From: Camellia lanceoleosa
Taxonomy: Eukaryota > Streptophyta > Magnoliopsida > Ericales > Theaceae
Assembly: GCA_025200525.1 (NCBI GenBank)
Contig: CM045770.1
Coordinates: 121,125,429 to 121,189,428 of the forward strand
DNA: 64,000 nucleotides
Direction: 5' to 3'
The translations under genes and the position numbers were made by a program. The notes below the pieces were generated by a model, which had not been told where the DNA came from, did not search any database, and saw nothing but the letters and a program-made list of their open reading frames with translations. This document shows positions 10,651 to 22,990 of this stretch, one piece after another. How positions within the stretch are numbered: position 1 is the first letter of the stretch; every line of letters begins with the position of its first letter.

Positions 10651-13600
10651 TGTAGACACCCCATTTTGACCGACCTTAAGACTCAGACGTCACCAGTTGA
10701 GCGCTCGGTGATATTGCATACTGTGCTTGTTCAGAAGTCCCAGGGTCACGGCCGCGTGCCCTGCCTCCGGACTTCCGAACCATCTTCTCTACCTTGTCTC
10801 GGTTTGCGAACCAGGCTCGGTTTCTCTGTTTTCTCCGAGGGAAGAGTGGTCCCAGAGACTATCCCGTGGCCGTGAGCTACGTTTACGGGTCAGAGGCCAT
10901 TTTGCCCATTTCGGGACGGTTCGGTTTTGAGCTGCCGTCAGGTGCCTCGGCTCGGAACCGCCCAACCATCTCCGAAGTTCTCCGGTTTTGGCATGTGCCT
11001 CTGCTTTTAGTGTTCCGAGGACACCGGGGCCCTGATGCCCACTTCGCCGAACACCACTGGTTGGCGACCCATTTCGGACCCCAAACCGAGCGGTTTTGGC
11101 CCAGAGCATTCATTTTGCATCCGCTTTCTCCGGTTTCTGGCGGAGACCTCTATTTTAATATTTCGAGGAACCCTGGGGCCCCCGATTCCCACTTCGTGGC
11201 CGTATGCCACTTTCGGTGCTCATAGGTTGCGGACCCCAAACCGAGCTTTTGGTCCCGAGCATTCATTTCACATCCATCTTCTCCAGTTTTTGGCAGGTAC
11301 CTCTGTTTTGTCATTCCAGAGGACACTGGGGTCGCAGATAGCCACTTCGTTGCCGAACACCACTTCCGACTGCATTTCATTTTCGATCCCGATTTGCTGC
11401 TTTTGGCCCCGAACGTTCATTTCTCATTAGTTTTTGTTCAAACTTGGCGGTACCTCTGCTTTCAACATCGGGAAGATCACTGGGGGTGGGAGGCCAGCAA
11501 TTATCTCAGATAACCGGTTCGCTCCTCCGGAGCCTGCTTTTGCTCACTTCCGCCAATGTTGAACACCTTGGGGTATTTTCTTCCAACCAAAGTTACATAT
11601 CTGTGATCGGGACACTGGGAGGATCCTACCAACCATCGGGTCGGCCGAAACCGTGAGTTTCATTTTTGGGCCTCTCCTTCAAGCTCTATGTTGTGGCTCG
11701 GTTCTGTTGCCAAATTCGACCTTGGAACCTTGTCCTACACATATGGGAGGACACTTTGGTATGGTGGTCGGCCGAAATTGTGCCTTTCATTTTGGGCCTC
11801 CTTCAAGCTCTATGTTGTGGCTCTGGTTCGGTTGCCAAATTCCGACCCTGGGGCCTTATTCTACACACATGGAAGGACACTTGTGTATGGTGGTCGGCCA
11901 GAGATTTTACACTTCATTTTTTGGGGGGGCCGGCCATGGTAGGTGGCTGGCCGACCAGGTGGGGTGGGGGGCCGGCCACCTCCCACAAATTTACCTGGCC
12001 GGGCAGATTCTTGCTTTTGAGCCTGTCCCAGCTGTCCGGGTATCTTCCAACAAATCCCGGCGCATCCGGGGATATTTCGAGGAAAGATTGGGTGCTTTCC
12101 CTCCCCTTTTACACCCCATTTCTTGCCTATTTGAAGGCCCCTCCCCCTCCTTCTTCAAGGTTGGAAAATTTGTCTTCAAGAACACTTCTCCAAAAACCTC
12201 CATCTCCATAGCTAAAAACTCCAAAAAGCTTCAAGTGTCAAAGGCAATTTCTTCATCAACCCTTAGCTCCACCATCCATACTACCATTCCAGCAGCTAGG
12301 AAGTGAATTTCAGAGGTTGAGAAGCTACAAATCAGAGCCAAGAATCAAAGAAAGACAAGTCTTCAAGGGTAAGTCCTCAAAACCAACTTTTAGGGCTTTT
12401 TCTTGATTCATTTCTATACTCTATTTGGTTGAGAATTAGGGCTCCGACCCCTACTGATTTTGTGCTTTTTTTGAGCCCCTCTACAACTTTGTAGAAGGGC
12501 TCAACTTCATTTGGTGTCTCCATGATACACTTCCTTCAATATCCATCTTGTATGTCACCAATTTGCATGCTAATTTTGGCCTATTTGCATTTGTTTTTGG
12601 GGCTCCGACCCCTACTGGTTTTGTGCTTATTTTGAGCCCCTCTACAACATTGTAGAAGGGCTCAACTCATTTGGCCATTCTATATACCACCTCTCTTGGA
12701 AATTCACTTTAGGCCCTAATTCTTGCATGCTTTGTTAGGCTTACTTGGCTCCGGATTTCAGCCTTCATCAGGCTTAGAAATAGCCTTGTTTTTGTCTCCT
12801 TTTCATGTTATGTTGAGGGCCTTAAGCCATTTGGTGTATATTTTTGGTACTTCCTTTGAAATCCATCAAATTTACCGTAAAATTGCATGTTTGATTAGGC
12901 CATTCTAGATTCTGTTTCTGGCCTTAATCAGGCTTAGAAAGTGTCTTTTTTTGGTCTTTTCTTCAAGTTTTGTTAAGGGTCCTTTCTGGTTTGGTGCATC
13001 CATGTGGTACCTCTCTTTATAACCTCTTTTGGGCTCCATTTTGCATAGAATTTATAGCATGTTTATGTTCTGTTTTTGGGGCTTCCATCTTCTGTAAATG
13101 TGCTTATTTTTATGCCCTCTTCAATTTTGTAGAAGCATGTTTGTTCATTTGGGGTTTGTATATATCACTTGTCTCAATACCCCTTATTTTCCCCTTTTTT
13201 GCAAACTATTGTTGCCATACTTGTGATCATAATTTGGCCTTGTTTTGTAACTGAAAAATGCCATATTTGGGACTGCCTTGCTACTGTTCTTTCTGCCATG
13301 ATCATATCTTGCATGCATAGCATGGCTATAGGCCATTTCGGGGCTTAATTTCACACTTTCGGGATGAATGCATGCTTCGGGTGTCATTTCGATTTGTTTC
13401 GGGGCTGTTTTCCCCTTTATTTAGGTGCTGAAATTCCATTATCATGCTTGCATATCATTTCCCGTGCCATTCGTATCATTTTTGCATTGCCTCGGTTTGC
13501 GTGCCAATGGGCAGGCACTTCGAGGCACCTCATTCTTATCATTCCTAAGCCTATGTGAGTGTGGTGGAGGCCCCCCCATGTCGGCAGGAGCCCAACTTGC

Positions 13601-15932
13601 ATTTTCTTGCTCCTACATCTTTGCCTCGATTTGCGTGTCCGCGGGTACGCGTTTCGAGGCAGCTTTATTTTTACCCGACGGCCTCCTATGTGAGTGAGCC
13701 GAGGCTCTCCCATGTTGGTGTAAGTCCATCCCGGCATTCCGTATGCCATTTCATTCCATTTCAGCATCACCTCGGTTTGCGCTACCAGGCACGCGTTTCG
13801 AGGCACTTCAGTTTTATCCGATTTTCATCTTTCATCGTCGCTTCGGTTTATGCTACCAGGCACGCACTTCGAGGCACTTCGGTTTTATCCGACTTTCATC
13901 TTTCATCATCGCCGCGGTTTGCGCTACCAGGCACGACTTCGAGGCACTTCGGTTTTATCCGACTTTCATCTTTCATCATCGCCTCGGTTTGCGCTACCAG
14001 GCACGCACTTCGAGGCACTTCGGTTTTATCCGACTTTCATCTTTCATCATCGCCTCGGGTTACGCTCCTGTAGGCACGCACTTCGAGACACCTCGGGTTT
14101 ATCCGATTTTCATCTTTCATCAACTCCTCGGTATGCGCTACCAGGCACGCACTTCGAGGTACTTCGGTTTTATCCGATTTTCATCATCGCCTCGGTTTGC
14201 GCTACCAGGCACGCACTTCGAGGCACTTCGCTTTTATCCGATTTTCATCTTTCATCGCCGCCTCGCGCGCCGCAGGCACGACCGAGGCACTTCGGCTTTT
14301 ATCCGACTTTCATCTTTCATCATCGCCTCGGTTTGCGCTACCAGGCACGCACTTCGAGGCACTTCGTTTTATCCGGTTTTCACTTCATCATCGCCTCGGT
14401 TTGCGCTACCAGGCACGCACTTCGAGGCACTTCGGTTTTATCCGACTTTCATCTTTCATCATCGCCTCGGTTTGCGCGCCTGTGGGCACGCATTTCGGGG
14501 CATCCCATTTTCCGTAGCATTCATGTGTATTCATCCCAATATTGGGTTGTGCAAATCTGCTTCCGGCCATCATGCATCGATATGCGTGATTGGTGGCGCG
14601 AGATCGAGACATGCATATATTTGTGAAATACATCGCTATGCCCTTTTCCTACTCCGCTAAAGAAAATGAAGAATTATCGCTTTCCGAATCCGCACGCAAT
14701 TCGAGGAAAACGCAAATGAGGCTAATCAGGGCATCCCAAAGGATTTCGCCAAGCAACCAAAGATATACTATTCACTGAAGCGAGGCGCCTCGGCTTGCAC
14801 GCCATTAATTTTTTGTAATTAATTTGTTAATTAATTAGAATTTGTATTATTTCGACCAGTATATTCTTTTATTCGTCTCAGATATTATTTATTCGGACCC
14901 CATGAGGGCATAAATGTAATAAGGGTGTGTGAGTGTGATGTATGTCTTCCAACCCCATTTCTTTCTCCCTTTTATTTACCCGCCATTTATGGTTAGATAT
15001 AGGGCATATTTCAATTAGCATACAAGATGATAGCATGTTTGCATTCATTCATCTGCTTTTACATGCATCGGACTCGCACATCACACAAACTGCATTGTAT
15101 TTCAATTCTAAGTTGAATACATGTTAGTGTAGCATCATCATATGCCATGTTTAGAATAGCCGAGCTCGCTATAGTTGCATTTTGCATGTGTTACATTAGG
15201 CATTACAAAGTACTTAGGATCATGCATGATTTCTAATCGCTTTGCTTTTGGCCGAGTACTCGGTAAGTTTTATGCTTTAGCATCCTTGCATGCTGTGAGT
15301 GTTGCCATGATAGCATGCTTGCCATGAGGCTATATGCTTATGTGATATAACCGCCTTTGAATGCCTGTGGGTGGAGGTTGAGTTATACGAATTGGAGCAA
15401 GTCATCGATTGTTTGTTAAGCCCACTAGACTGTGGCAAAATCAGATTTTAAGCCTACTCAGGGTAGCAAACCATCTTTCACAAACAAACATGAAATGCTT
15501 TGTTCCATTGAGACGCCCATTTATACTTGTTTGTCATGAGCATCACATAGTAATCCTAGGCTAATAATCTAATAAGAGCATACAATGTTTTCAAAATCAG
15601 ATATCATGGTTAGTAGAGGCCGGTCTTTGACCGGGCGAGAGGGGGTGCTCACGATGTGACCTTCCCTAATCGTACCCAAGTTCCCGAGCCAACTTTGGTG
15701 ATGACGGACACGTGGCCTTTTGGCACCGAGTCAGGGTTTCCTAAATTTCCCATTTTAAAAATATTTAGGTGGCGACTCATTATCCGCAAAGCAGTCCATG
15801 TTTGGCACTTCTTTCAAAAAATCTGTTTTCCTTCAAAACGATTTGCCGGATTTGGACTCTTTGGTTCAAGATTGAGAACCGCAACAAAATCGAGTCCGAG
15901 CTGTAGCGAGGCCCCTCGCGGGCGTGGTTACA
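10651..15932 (+). repeat. 5' LTR of the Tat-like element
   Basis: Starts TGTAGACACCCC and ends GGTTACA, five bases before the primer-binding site. It contains a GC-rich first part (10651-12080), an AT-rich middle that is almost identical to the 3' LTR (about 12086-13350), a tandem array of about 70-base units (13766-14480) and a conserved 3' end. A TATA-like word is weak (CCTATTTGAAGG near 12127). A donor-like CTTCAAGGGTAAGTCC lies near 12361-12376. Long apparent reading frames in this LTR follow the repeats and are not genes. Confidence 0.92.
13766..14480. repeat. Tandem array of about 70-base units in the 5' LTR (11 copies)
   Basis: Units follow the order CCTCGGTTTGCGCTACCAGG, CACGCACTTCGAGGCACTTC, GGTTTTATCCGA, TTTCATCTTTCATCATCG. 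I count 11 partial or full units, starting near 13773, 13841, 13911, 13983, 14052, 14127, 14191, 14263, 14326, 14395 and 14465. Open frames of up to 305 residues across the array come from repetition. Confidence 0.9.
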
Positions 15933-15937
15933 GTTTC

Positions 15938-15955
15938 TGGCGACTCTGCTGGGGA
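15938..15955 (+). other. Primer-binding site TGGCGACTCTGCTGGGGA
   Basis: Located five bases after the 5' LTR. Its reverse complement ends in TCGCCA, as a tRNA 3' end should. Ogre-type elements are known to use tRNA-Arg, and this matches the Ogre-type site as I recall it. The tRNA identity is from family knowledge, not proved by the window. Confidence 0.85.
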
Positions 15956-16777
15956 ATTAGAGAACTTGACTCGAACTCTTGATATCTGGTTTTGACTACA
16001 TTTGTGTGTTTCTTTGCATTGCATTTGCATTGGTGCGCCTAGGACACCGTGTTTGCCATCTGCTATTCCTGAGCGGTTTGCCGGAGGCTTGTCTTGTCAA
16101 GGCATGTCCATAAGGCTTGCTTACATGCTCGCCAAGATGGGAACACAAACCGGTTTTTACCGGGCACCCTTTTTGACCATTCGACCTAGTGCATATTCGA
16201 TCCATAGTGACCATTCCAAACTAGGACAAAGTTGCTTACCCGATATAGGTTGTTTGAAGTCACTGTGCGTAGTGAAACCCTAGCTCCTGACAAAATAGGA
16301 CAGGGAAACCCTACCCCAACATAGGGGTGTATTGGCTCTCACTTGCTCGGTATGTGCTGTTAGAGTGTGCCTCTACAGGAATGCATGTATCAAGATGAGT
16401 TTGGGCATCACTGCGGGCATCGCTTTTGAATTTGGGAATCAGTTCGGGCATTATCCAAGATTTGAGAATCGCTTGTCCGCGGATATCGATTCAGCTTTAT
16501 CGTAATGTTGATACAGAATATTGACCAAGATTTGAGGGCGTGTATAGCCACTTACTAACCGTGTTGTTGTATACCCGATCGTGTGTGGTGTATTCAATTT
16601 AAGCCGTTATCTCGCCTGCTTTTATACCCGATCGTGTGGTGTATTCAATTTAAGCCGTTATGCTTTGCTTTATTTCGGTTATTTATTTTTTTCGCTTTTA
16701 TTTATCCTTTTGCTAGGACAGTTTGTAGCACAATTGCTTCCGAACCCGACGGTACCCCCTAAGCAATCTGGACACGA
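15956..16777. other. Untranslated leader of the Tat-like element
   Basis: No supported gene. The leader contains a 53-base direct duplication: TACCCGATCGTGTG followed by GTGTATTCAATTTAAGCCG occurs near 16571 and again near 16625. A clustered run of GATATCG, TTTGAGAATCG and similar words precedes it. Confidence 0.5.
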
Positions 16778-18361
16778 GTGCGCCGACCCAACCGATCCGA
16801 GGATCTAGTTGACGGACATCCAGTGTTCCATTCGCTACCCCCGGTTTTTAGAAGGAGACCGAGGAAACGCAGTCCATCAGAGCAGAGATTATTGGTACAG
16901 CAGTCTACTTTAGAGACAGATAGTCGGGTTGAGATTCCCCTTTCTGCTATAGAGACACCCTTGCCAGTTCTTCAGATGGAACAACAGAACCCAACAATAG
17001 AGGCGATGATGCGCCAGATGGCTGAAAGCATGAAGCAAATGCAAGATGATGCTATCCGCCAGGCGGAATTTTCTGCATAACAAAGTCATTATGGCCCAAC
17101 AAATCGAGTTGATCACGACATAACAGCAGAACGCTGACGTCGCTTCAAATCAGCTCTCCTCCACCCGGCCCCATTACTCGAACAACTACCTGGCCGTAAT
17201 GCCCTCCAAACCCTCAAAATGCCCAGACCGCCTGAATACCTCCCGAATCAATGTAATATTCTCGCCAAACCCCCAAACGTTCTAGAGGACACAGTCATCC
17301 AATCTGGCTCGCCCCGCTTCTACCACAACCGTCCAAAACATTACCCCTAAGCACCCGGACTCTCCATTTGAGTTCGAGGTAGACGAATACTCAAATTGAG
17401 CAAGTTGGAGAAGCTCTTTAAGAAGTCTCAAGGGGCGAAGGCCATCCCAAATATTGAAGACGGCTATACTGATGTGGCCGTGACTCTGCCCGACAGATTT
17501 AAAATGCCCCAGATCGATCGCTTTGATGGGTCTGAGGATCCTATGGTCCACCTCCGGCTATTCTCGGACGTCTTAAGACCAATGGGCCTAACCCGACCGC
17601 AAAAGCTTTCTTTGTTCGGTCGAACCCTGTCGGGTGTGGCATCCACTTGGTACTCAAAACTCGATGATGATGTGAAACCAAACTGGGATGAGATGGCTGA
17701 GGCCTTCCTTGCACAATATTCATACAACACGCAAATCGAGGTCACGACTCGTGATCTCGAGACGACGAGGCAGGAGCCTAAAGAGTCTTTTTCTGATTTC
17801 GTCACCCGGTGGAGAGCCAAGGCATCGATGATGACCTTGAGGCCAACTGATAGAGATCAAATTCGGATGATTGTGCGCAATCTCCAGCCGGCATTAATGA
17901 AGAAGATGATTTTGATCCCTTTCCCCACCTTCGCAGATCTGCATGATATGGGGATGCAGATAGAGGATGCAATGAAACAGGGTCTGTTTGACCAAGATCG
18001 AGATCACTCAAGAACATTTAATCGAATACCAATGCAGTCGAGTGGCTCGCCAATACAAGAACTTCAGAGGTCGGAATGGTCACCACCAATCCCCTTCCCA
18101 ACCAAGGTCCGCAGGCCACACCTTTTTCTCGATGCCTCCGAGCAAAGAATCAAGCCCCAAGATACCAACCCGTGGGTCAACGAACATTCTCCCCACTCTA
18201 TATGCCTTTGTCTAAAGTCCCTGGTTCTAGTCGAAAGGGGCACCAAACCCTTGGAACCGAGGCCTCTACCGAATCCACTCCTTCCCATAACCCACCCAAA
18301 TATTGCCAATACCACCAAAGAAGATGGTCATGACACCGACCAATGTTACAGTCGGCCATGA
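16778..18361 (+). pseudogene. Gag region of the Tat-like element, interrupted
   Basis: Gag forms the virus-like particle that packages the element's RNA. The first part (16778-17080) ends in a Gln- and Met-rich segment, MMRQMAESMKQMQ, then reaches a stop. The main capsid part reads from 17396 to 18361 and has the plant retrotransposon gag pattern FDGSEDPMVHLRLFSDVL, GVASTWYSKLDDD, FLAQYSYNTQIEV and SFSDFVTRWRAKA. The segment 17081-17395 has stops in the relevant frames, so the two parts do not join. A usual Tat gag would be one continuous frame. Confidence 0.82.
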
Positions 18362-19967
18362 GATTCAGACCTCATTGACAAGAACATCATTCTACCTCCT
18401 CAAGGACCCAACGTCACAAACAACCCACTCCCCAAACACAACCAAGATCCACCAAAAGAGTCAACCTTATCCGACTGGGGCGATTTACGATCCCAAGATC
18501 TACATAACTCCCTCCCACTTACCCAAGCCAGAGGTGGTCCTTCCCGACAAAGATCGACTTCAGGCGTGTTGGACACCTCCCCAACCCAACCTGAGCCAAA
18601 GGTGGTGACCACCGAGAATGGAACGGGGCAAGCTTCTGAGGAGGGCAGAACTGTTGAGTCTGGGGTGGAGCTATCTGAGAATTCTGCTGGCAGAGCTTAT
18701 GATCCGAGTGGATATATCTTGTCGATGAGCCAGTCTAAGCTGAGTATGGGGTTGCCGGAAGAGGCTGAGTTGTGTATGCTCCGGGGGGACAAGCTTGAAT
18801 CAGCGGGGGATGGTTTGACTGTGGTGGAAGAGGACTTCGCTAACCTTCAATTCTACGAGCAGGAATCAGGGGATGCATCGATTAACTGGTTCAAAGATGA
18901 GGAGTCAGCAGAAGTCGTCGGGTGGTTGGATGATCAGCCTGATATTGTACCATTTGTGGCCGGAAGGGCCGAGGATCAGATTACATTGCCGGAGAGCGCC
19001 GGTACGAAGAATTTCGCTCAAGAACGAAACATTTTGAGAACCGCACAGTTGTTGCTGGAGGAACAAGAAAAGAGATGGGCCTCTGAGAGAGCCCGAAAAG
19101 CAAAGAACCATGAGGGAGCTGAGAGTGCTGCGGGCACGAAGACTGAACATGCTGTGAGCATGAGGAATGAAATTGCTGAAAGCACAAACAAGCCAGAACC
19201 AGACAGATGCCTGCTAGACGCTAATGGAATGTGGTGGGAAGATGACGACTTGTATCTTGCCCACACAGACGAAGACTGGGCAGGTGGCCAACCGGACAGT
19301 ACCTGGTACCTCGAGGAGGTAGACCACATGACTAGGAGTGGGCGGTATTTCAAGCCTCCACACCTTGATCAACCCGAGGCATCAGGGAAAGATAAGGAGG
19401 CAGAGAAACAGAAAGAGAAGCAAGCGGAAGAAGAGGTCAGATCAAGCAATAAAGAAAATACAAGGAACATCTCCATTTGGGGATCGCTATGGCTTCGAGG
19501 GTGCACCGCAGTCGTCTTATCTCGCCATGGACAGAGCGAAACTTTCCATCGAAACTACGCCGAACAATTAGTTGGTTTGGTCTTCCCGGAGGAGGTTCCC
19601 AAGATTGACCTTTACGACAAAGAATTGCCGCCGAGGGCGTGGACCATAATGCACCTCTACATCTCTCAGAGAATGCAGGACAAATGGATTCCGGTGGTTC
19701 TTGTTGACACCGGTCCGCTTATCAATGTTTGTCCGCCAGAACGGCCTATGCGATTGGGTTAAAGCTCATGGACTTCACACCGACTACTCAAGTAATCGAG
19801 CGTATGATAATACAAGCAGGATGTCTGGGGACGGTGAGAATCCAAACCAAGATTGGGCCCGACAACACGAAATAGATTTTCATGTCTTGGAGGTCCTCAG
19901 ATCTTTCAACATGCTTTTGGGGCGACCACAGTTGCATCGTAAAGGCCGCCTCATCTACTCTACATAA
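18362..19967 (+). pseudogene. Gag-pol linker and retropepsin-like protease, frameshifted
   Basis: One frame is open from 18566 to 19762 (398 codons). It is acidic, with a charged KEAEKQKEKQAEEE stretch, and then reaches the protease: WIPVVLVDTGPLINVCPPE. VDTG is the retropepsin active-site triad with its usual hydrophobic lead. A shift near 19745 moves the rest of the protease to another frame (19701-19967), ending near FNMLLGRPQLHRKG, which is the flap-distal GRP motif of Tat proteases. The enzyme would cleave the gag-pol polyprotein; here it cannot be made whole. Confidence 0.78.
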
Positions 19968-20002
19968 AATGGTGAAATACCCCTTTGGAAAGGGAGTAGC
20001 CA

Positions 20003-22480
20003 TTGTTTTTGGGAACTCATCAACCCATCCTCCGGAGGTATCTACGCCAGCCCGAGATTGAACACGGCATGGAGGACATGTTTATATCAGGATTTACTTT
20101 GGCGGAGGCCCGGGTGGTACAGAACATCATGGCTGTGAATGAGGGTGTGCATGTCGGCCAAGCCGCCTACCTCATGAACAAGCTACAAGATATCCTCGAT
20201 GGGATTGGGAAGACGCGTCGGGAAAGGTGTCGCAGCGTTGGCCAAAGTGCCACATAACCCACATACTTTCGGTTTAGGTTACCTGCCTAACAAAAAAGAC
20301 AGGTCGAGGAAAGGAAAGGAAATGGCGGCAGGTTGTGGGCAAAGCAGTCGGGAAGCCTTTTGATCTAATGCATAGGCCCATCTGGTACCTGAACGGACGC
20401 TTCCCGGAGGGGAAGATTTTCCATTTGCGGCTTCCCGAACCATGGTTGAACGCGAGGGAAGCGCTGCATCGTGTTTCAAATCTTCTTCGACCGCAACTAT
20501 CCGGGATGACGTTCTGCAGAGCGCATGCACCCAATAACCGAGATTGAGCAGACACGGCAGAGGATCCCGAGGGCACCGAATTGGAAATGGGGGTAGCGGC
20601 ATGTCTCTCTCGATCCTCCGATCGACCAGATTGCTTGGGGAATAACGCCGCGGTTTCCGTGATTGAGATGAAACGGCCGGGCCAACCAGCCTATCTTGGA
20701 CGATCGATCGCACCTCTCATTTGGCAAGACGAGGAGGATTCTTATCCAAAAGCTCCGGTCAGTAGTGAGCCGAATCTGATTCCACCGAAGTCTTCGAGTT
20801 TGAATCAGTTCCACTGACCGAAGTCTGAAGTCTGGTACTCTGGGGTGTCAACCCGATGCCGATCTTGTCCAGTCGTTTTTTCCTTTTCATTTGAGTCTGT
20901 GTAACCGGCGAATCGATTTATTTGGATGAACTTAATGAGAATGAGGTGAATGTGATTTCCGAGTACTTTTCTGTGCCCCTAATTTATTGCATTAATTCAG
21001 ACTTTCAAAATTTTGATCAAAACGACGAGGACGAAGTTCCTCCGGTTTTACAACGTCTAATTGAGCAAGAGCAAGAGAGGTTTGTTAAACCCTTAACGGA
21101 TGAAATCATTTCTGTGAATATTGGTACTGAGGAGGACCCGCGGCTGGTCCAGATCGGGTCCACGTTGTCTTCGGAGGAACGCGAGCGCTTAGTCGCTTTA
21201 TTAAAAGATTTCAAAGATGTTTTCGCGTGGTCCTACGAAGACATGCCTGGAATCGATCCTGAGATTGTACAAAGATCGGATCCCTTGACCCCGAGGTCCT
21301 ATTAAGGAAGCTTCGAAGGATCCGCCGGATTGGGCTCAAGATCAAAAAGAGGTCACCAAGCAAATTGACGCAGCTTCGCTAGTATCGTAATATCCCACTT
21401 GGTTGGCCAACATAGTGCCGGTCAAGAAAGATGGCAAGATCCGGGTGCGTAGACTTGAGGATTTAAACAGAGCCATCAAGGACGACTTTCCTTGCCACAC
21501 ATTGATGAGCTAGTGGACTTTACAACAGGCATGCACCGCCTCGTTCATGGATGGCTTCTGGCTATAACCAGATCGTGATGGCACCAGAGGACGAGAGAAG
21601 ATCGCCTTCACCACCGTGGGGGAACATATCGCTATCGGGTCATGCCGCTTGGGTTGAAGAATCTTTGGGGCTACTTATCAACGGCCGACCACAATACTAC
21701 ATGATATGATCTACAAAGAGGTAGAGGTGTACGTGACGACATGATTGTCAAGTCCAAAGAAAGAGAGGGCCACTACACCGCCTTGTAAGTTTTTCCAAAG
21801 GATCGTGGAATTCGGTTGCGTTAAACCCTCGTAAATGTCGTTTGGTGTTACAAATGAAAAATGCTGGGGTTTCGATTACACAAAAGGCATCGAGGTCGAC
21901 CCTTCCACAATCCAGGCCACCTTAGACATGCCACCACCAAAGTCTGAAGAAGAGGTCCGAGGCTTGCTGGGTAGAGTCCAATTCATAAGACGGTCTATTT
22001 CAAGACTAACCTTGACTTGTGAACCACTTTTTGGTCTTCAAGAAAGGCAAGAAATTCCAATGGGACGGCCGGTGCCAAGTGCGTTTGAACAGTTAAAGAA
22101 TATCTACAGAACCCACCCGCTTTATCACCACTTAATCGTGAAACCGTTGATTTTGTACTGTCGATGATCGAGACCACAATGGGTCAGATGCTTGCACAAG
22201 AATCGAGAAGATAGGGTGGAGAAAGCCATCTACTATTTGAGCAAGAAAATGCTAGAGTATGAGACCCAGATACTGTGCCACTGAAAAGGCTTGTCTAGCT
22301 CGTATGGGCTACCGTGAAGTTCTTGGCACTACTTGTTAGCTCACTCAGTAATGTCTTTGGTTTCATGACTTGACCCCATCAAATATCTTTTGGAGAACCC
22401 GCCGCTTACGGGTAGGCTAGCTCGTTGGTTGCTATTGCTCTCCGAATTTGATCTTACATATGTGACGCGCAAGTCAGTAA
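20003..22480 (+). pseudogene. Reverse transcriptase and first RNase H, many frameshifts
   Basis: Upstream blocks such as GMEDMFISGFTLAEARVVQNIM (near 20070) are typical of the Tat pre-RT region. The frame at 20922-21305 ends with FKDVFAWSYEDMPGIDPEIVQ, which marks the N-terminal edge of Tat reverse transcriptase. From about 21400 to 22170 the enzyme can be followed only by switching frames: KIRV, DGFWL-like palm sequence, then a YVDD catalytic region near 21730 in which one base appears missing, then GIEVDPSTIQATLDMPPPKSEEEVRGLLGRVQFI (21885-21990). RNase H pieces follow (AIYYLSKKMLEYET near 22225; ENPPLTGRLARWLLLLSEFDL at 22390). Not functional as read. Confidence 0.82.
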
Positions 22481-22990
22481 AGGGCAGAGCAGTAGCAGAG
22501 TTCCTTGCCGACCATCCGTTGAGGGATGAAGCGGTTGAGTACCTATTCCCGGATAAAGCAATTACGCATATCGACGAGGAAAGTTGGACAATGTACTTTG
22601 ACGAGCGTCAAATCAACATGGGTACGGATAGGAGTGTTCTTGATAGCACCCGACAATTCCTCAGTATCCTCTAGCCTTCAAACTCCGCTTTCAAAGTCTC
22701 AAATAACGGCGTAATCACGCGTGCATTCTTTGGTGGAAGCGACCGAATTAGGGCAAGACGGGCGACGTCATCGGAGATTCCAATCTTGTTCTGTCTCATG
22801 CTAAAGGTGACTGGAAAGTAAAAGAAGAAAATATGATAATGTATCACCAAACCTTGGATCTGCTGATTCCTCGGTTTGAAAAGTTAAGTTTTACACATCT
22901 ACTACGAGACAACAACAGGTTCGCATACGCTCAGCAACTCTATCATCCATGATAGACATCCCGTGGAGTCCGAATCGTCCGGTCATTATC
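22481..22990 (+). pseudogene. Second RNase H-like domain remnant
   Basis: After FLADHPLRDE the text reads ESWTMYFDE (near 22580), matching the WxMYFDG start of the extra RNase H domain that Tat-group elements carry between the standard RNase H and integrase. The next words (VLIAPD in a neighbouring frame near 22632) fit the same domain. Frameshifts break it throughout. The extra domain supports Tat placement rather than chromovirus. Confidence 0.62.

Noticed and set aside
11653..12306. A 217-codon frame in the 5' LTR with WWSAE-like words
   Set aside because: It is not kept in the 3' LTR copy because of indels, overlaps other open frames, and lies in LTR sequence.
13555..14660. Long reading frames (up to 305 codons) rich in a repeated RHFGFIRLSSFII-like word
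   Set aside because: They follow the 70-base tandem array in the LTR and exist in several overlapping frames; no protein family is matched.
17464..17820. Minus-strand frame of 118 codons opposite gag
   Set aside because: Fully overlaps a clear gag frame with family motifs; the antisense frame has no motif.
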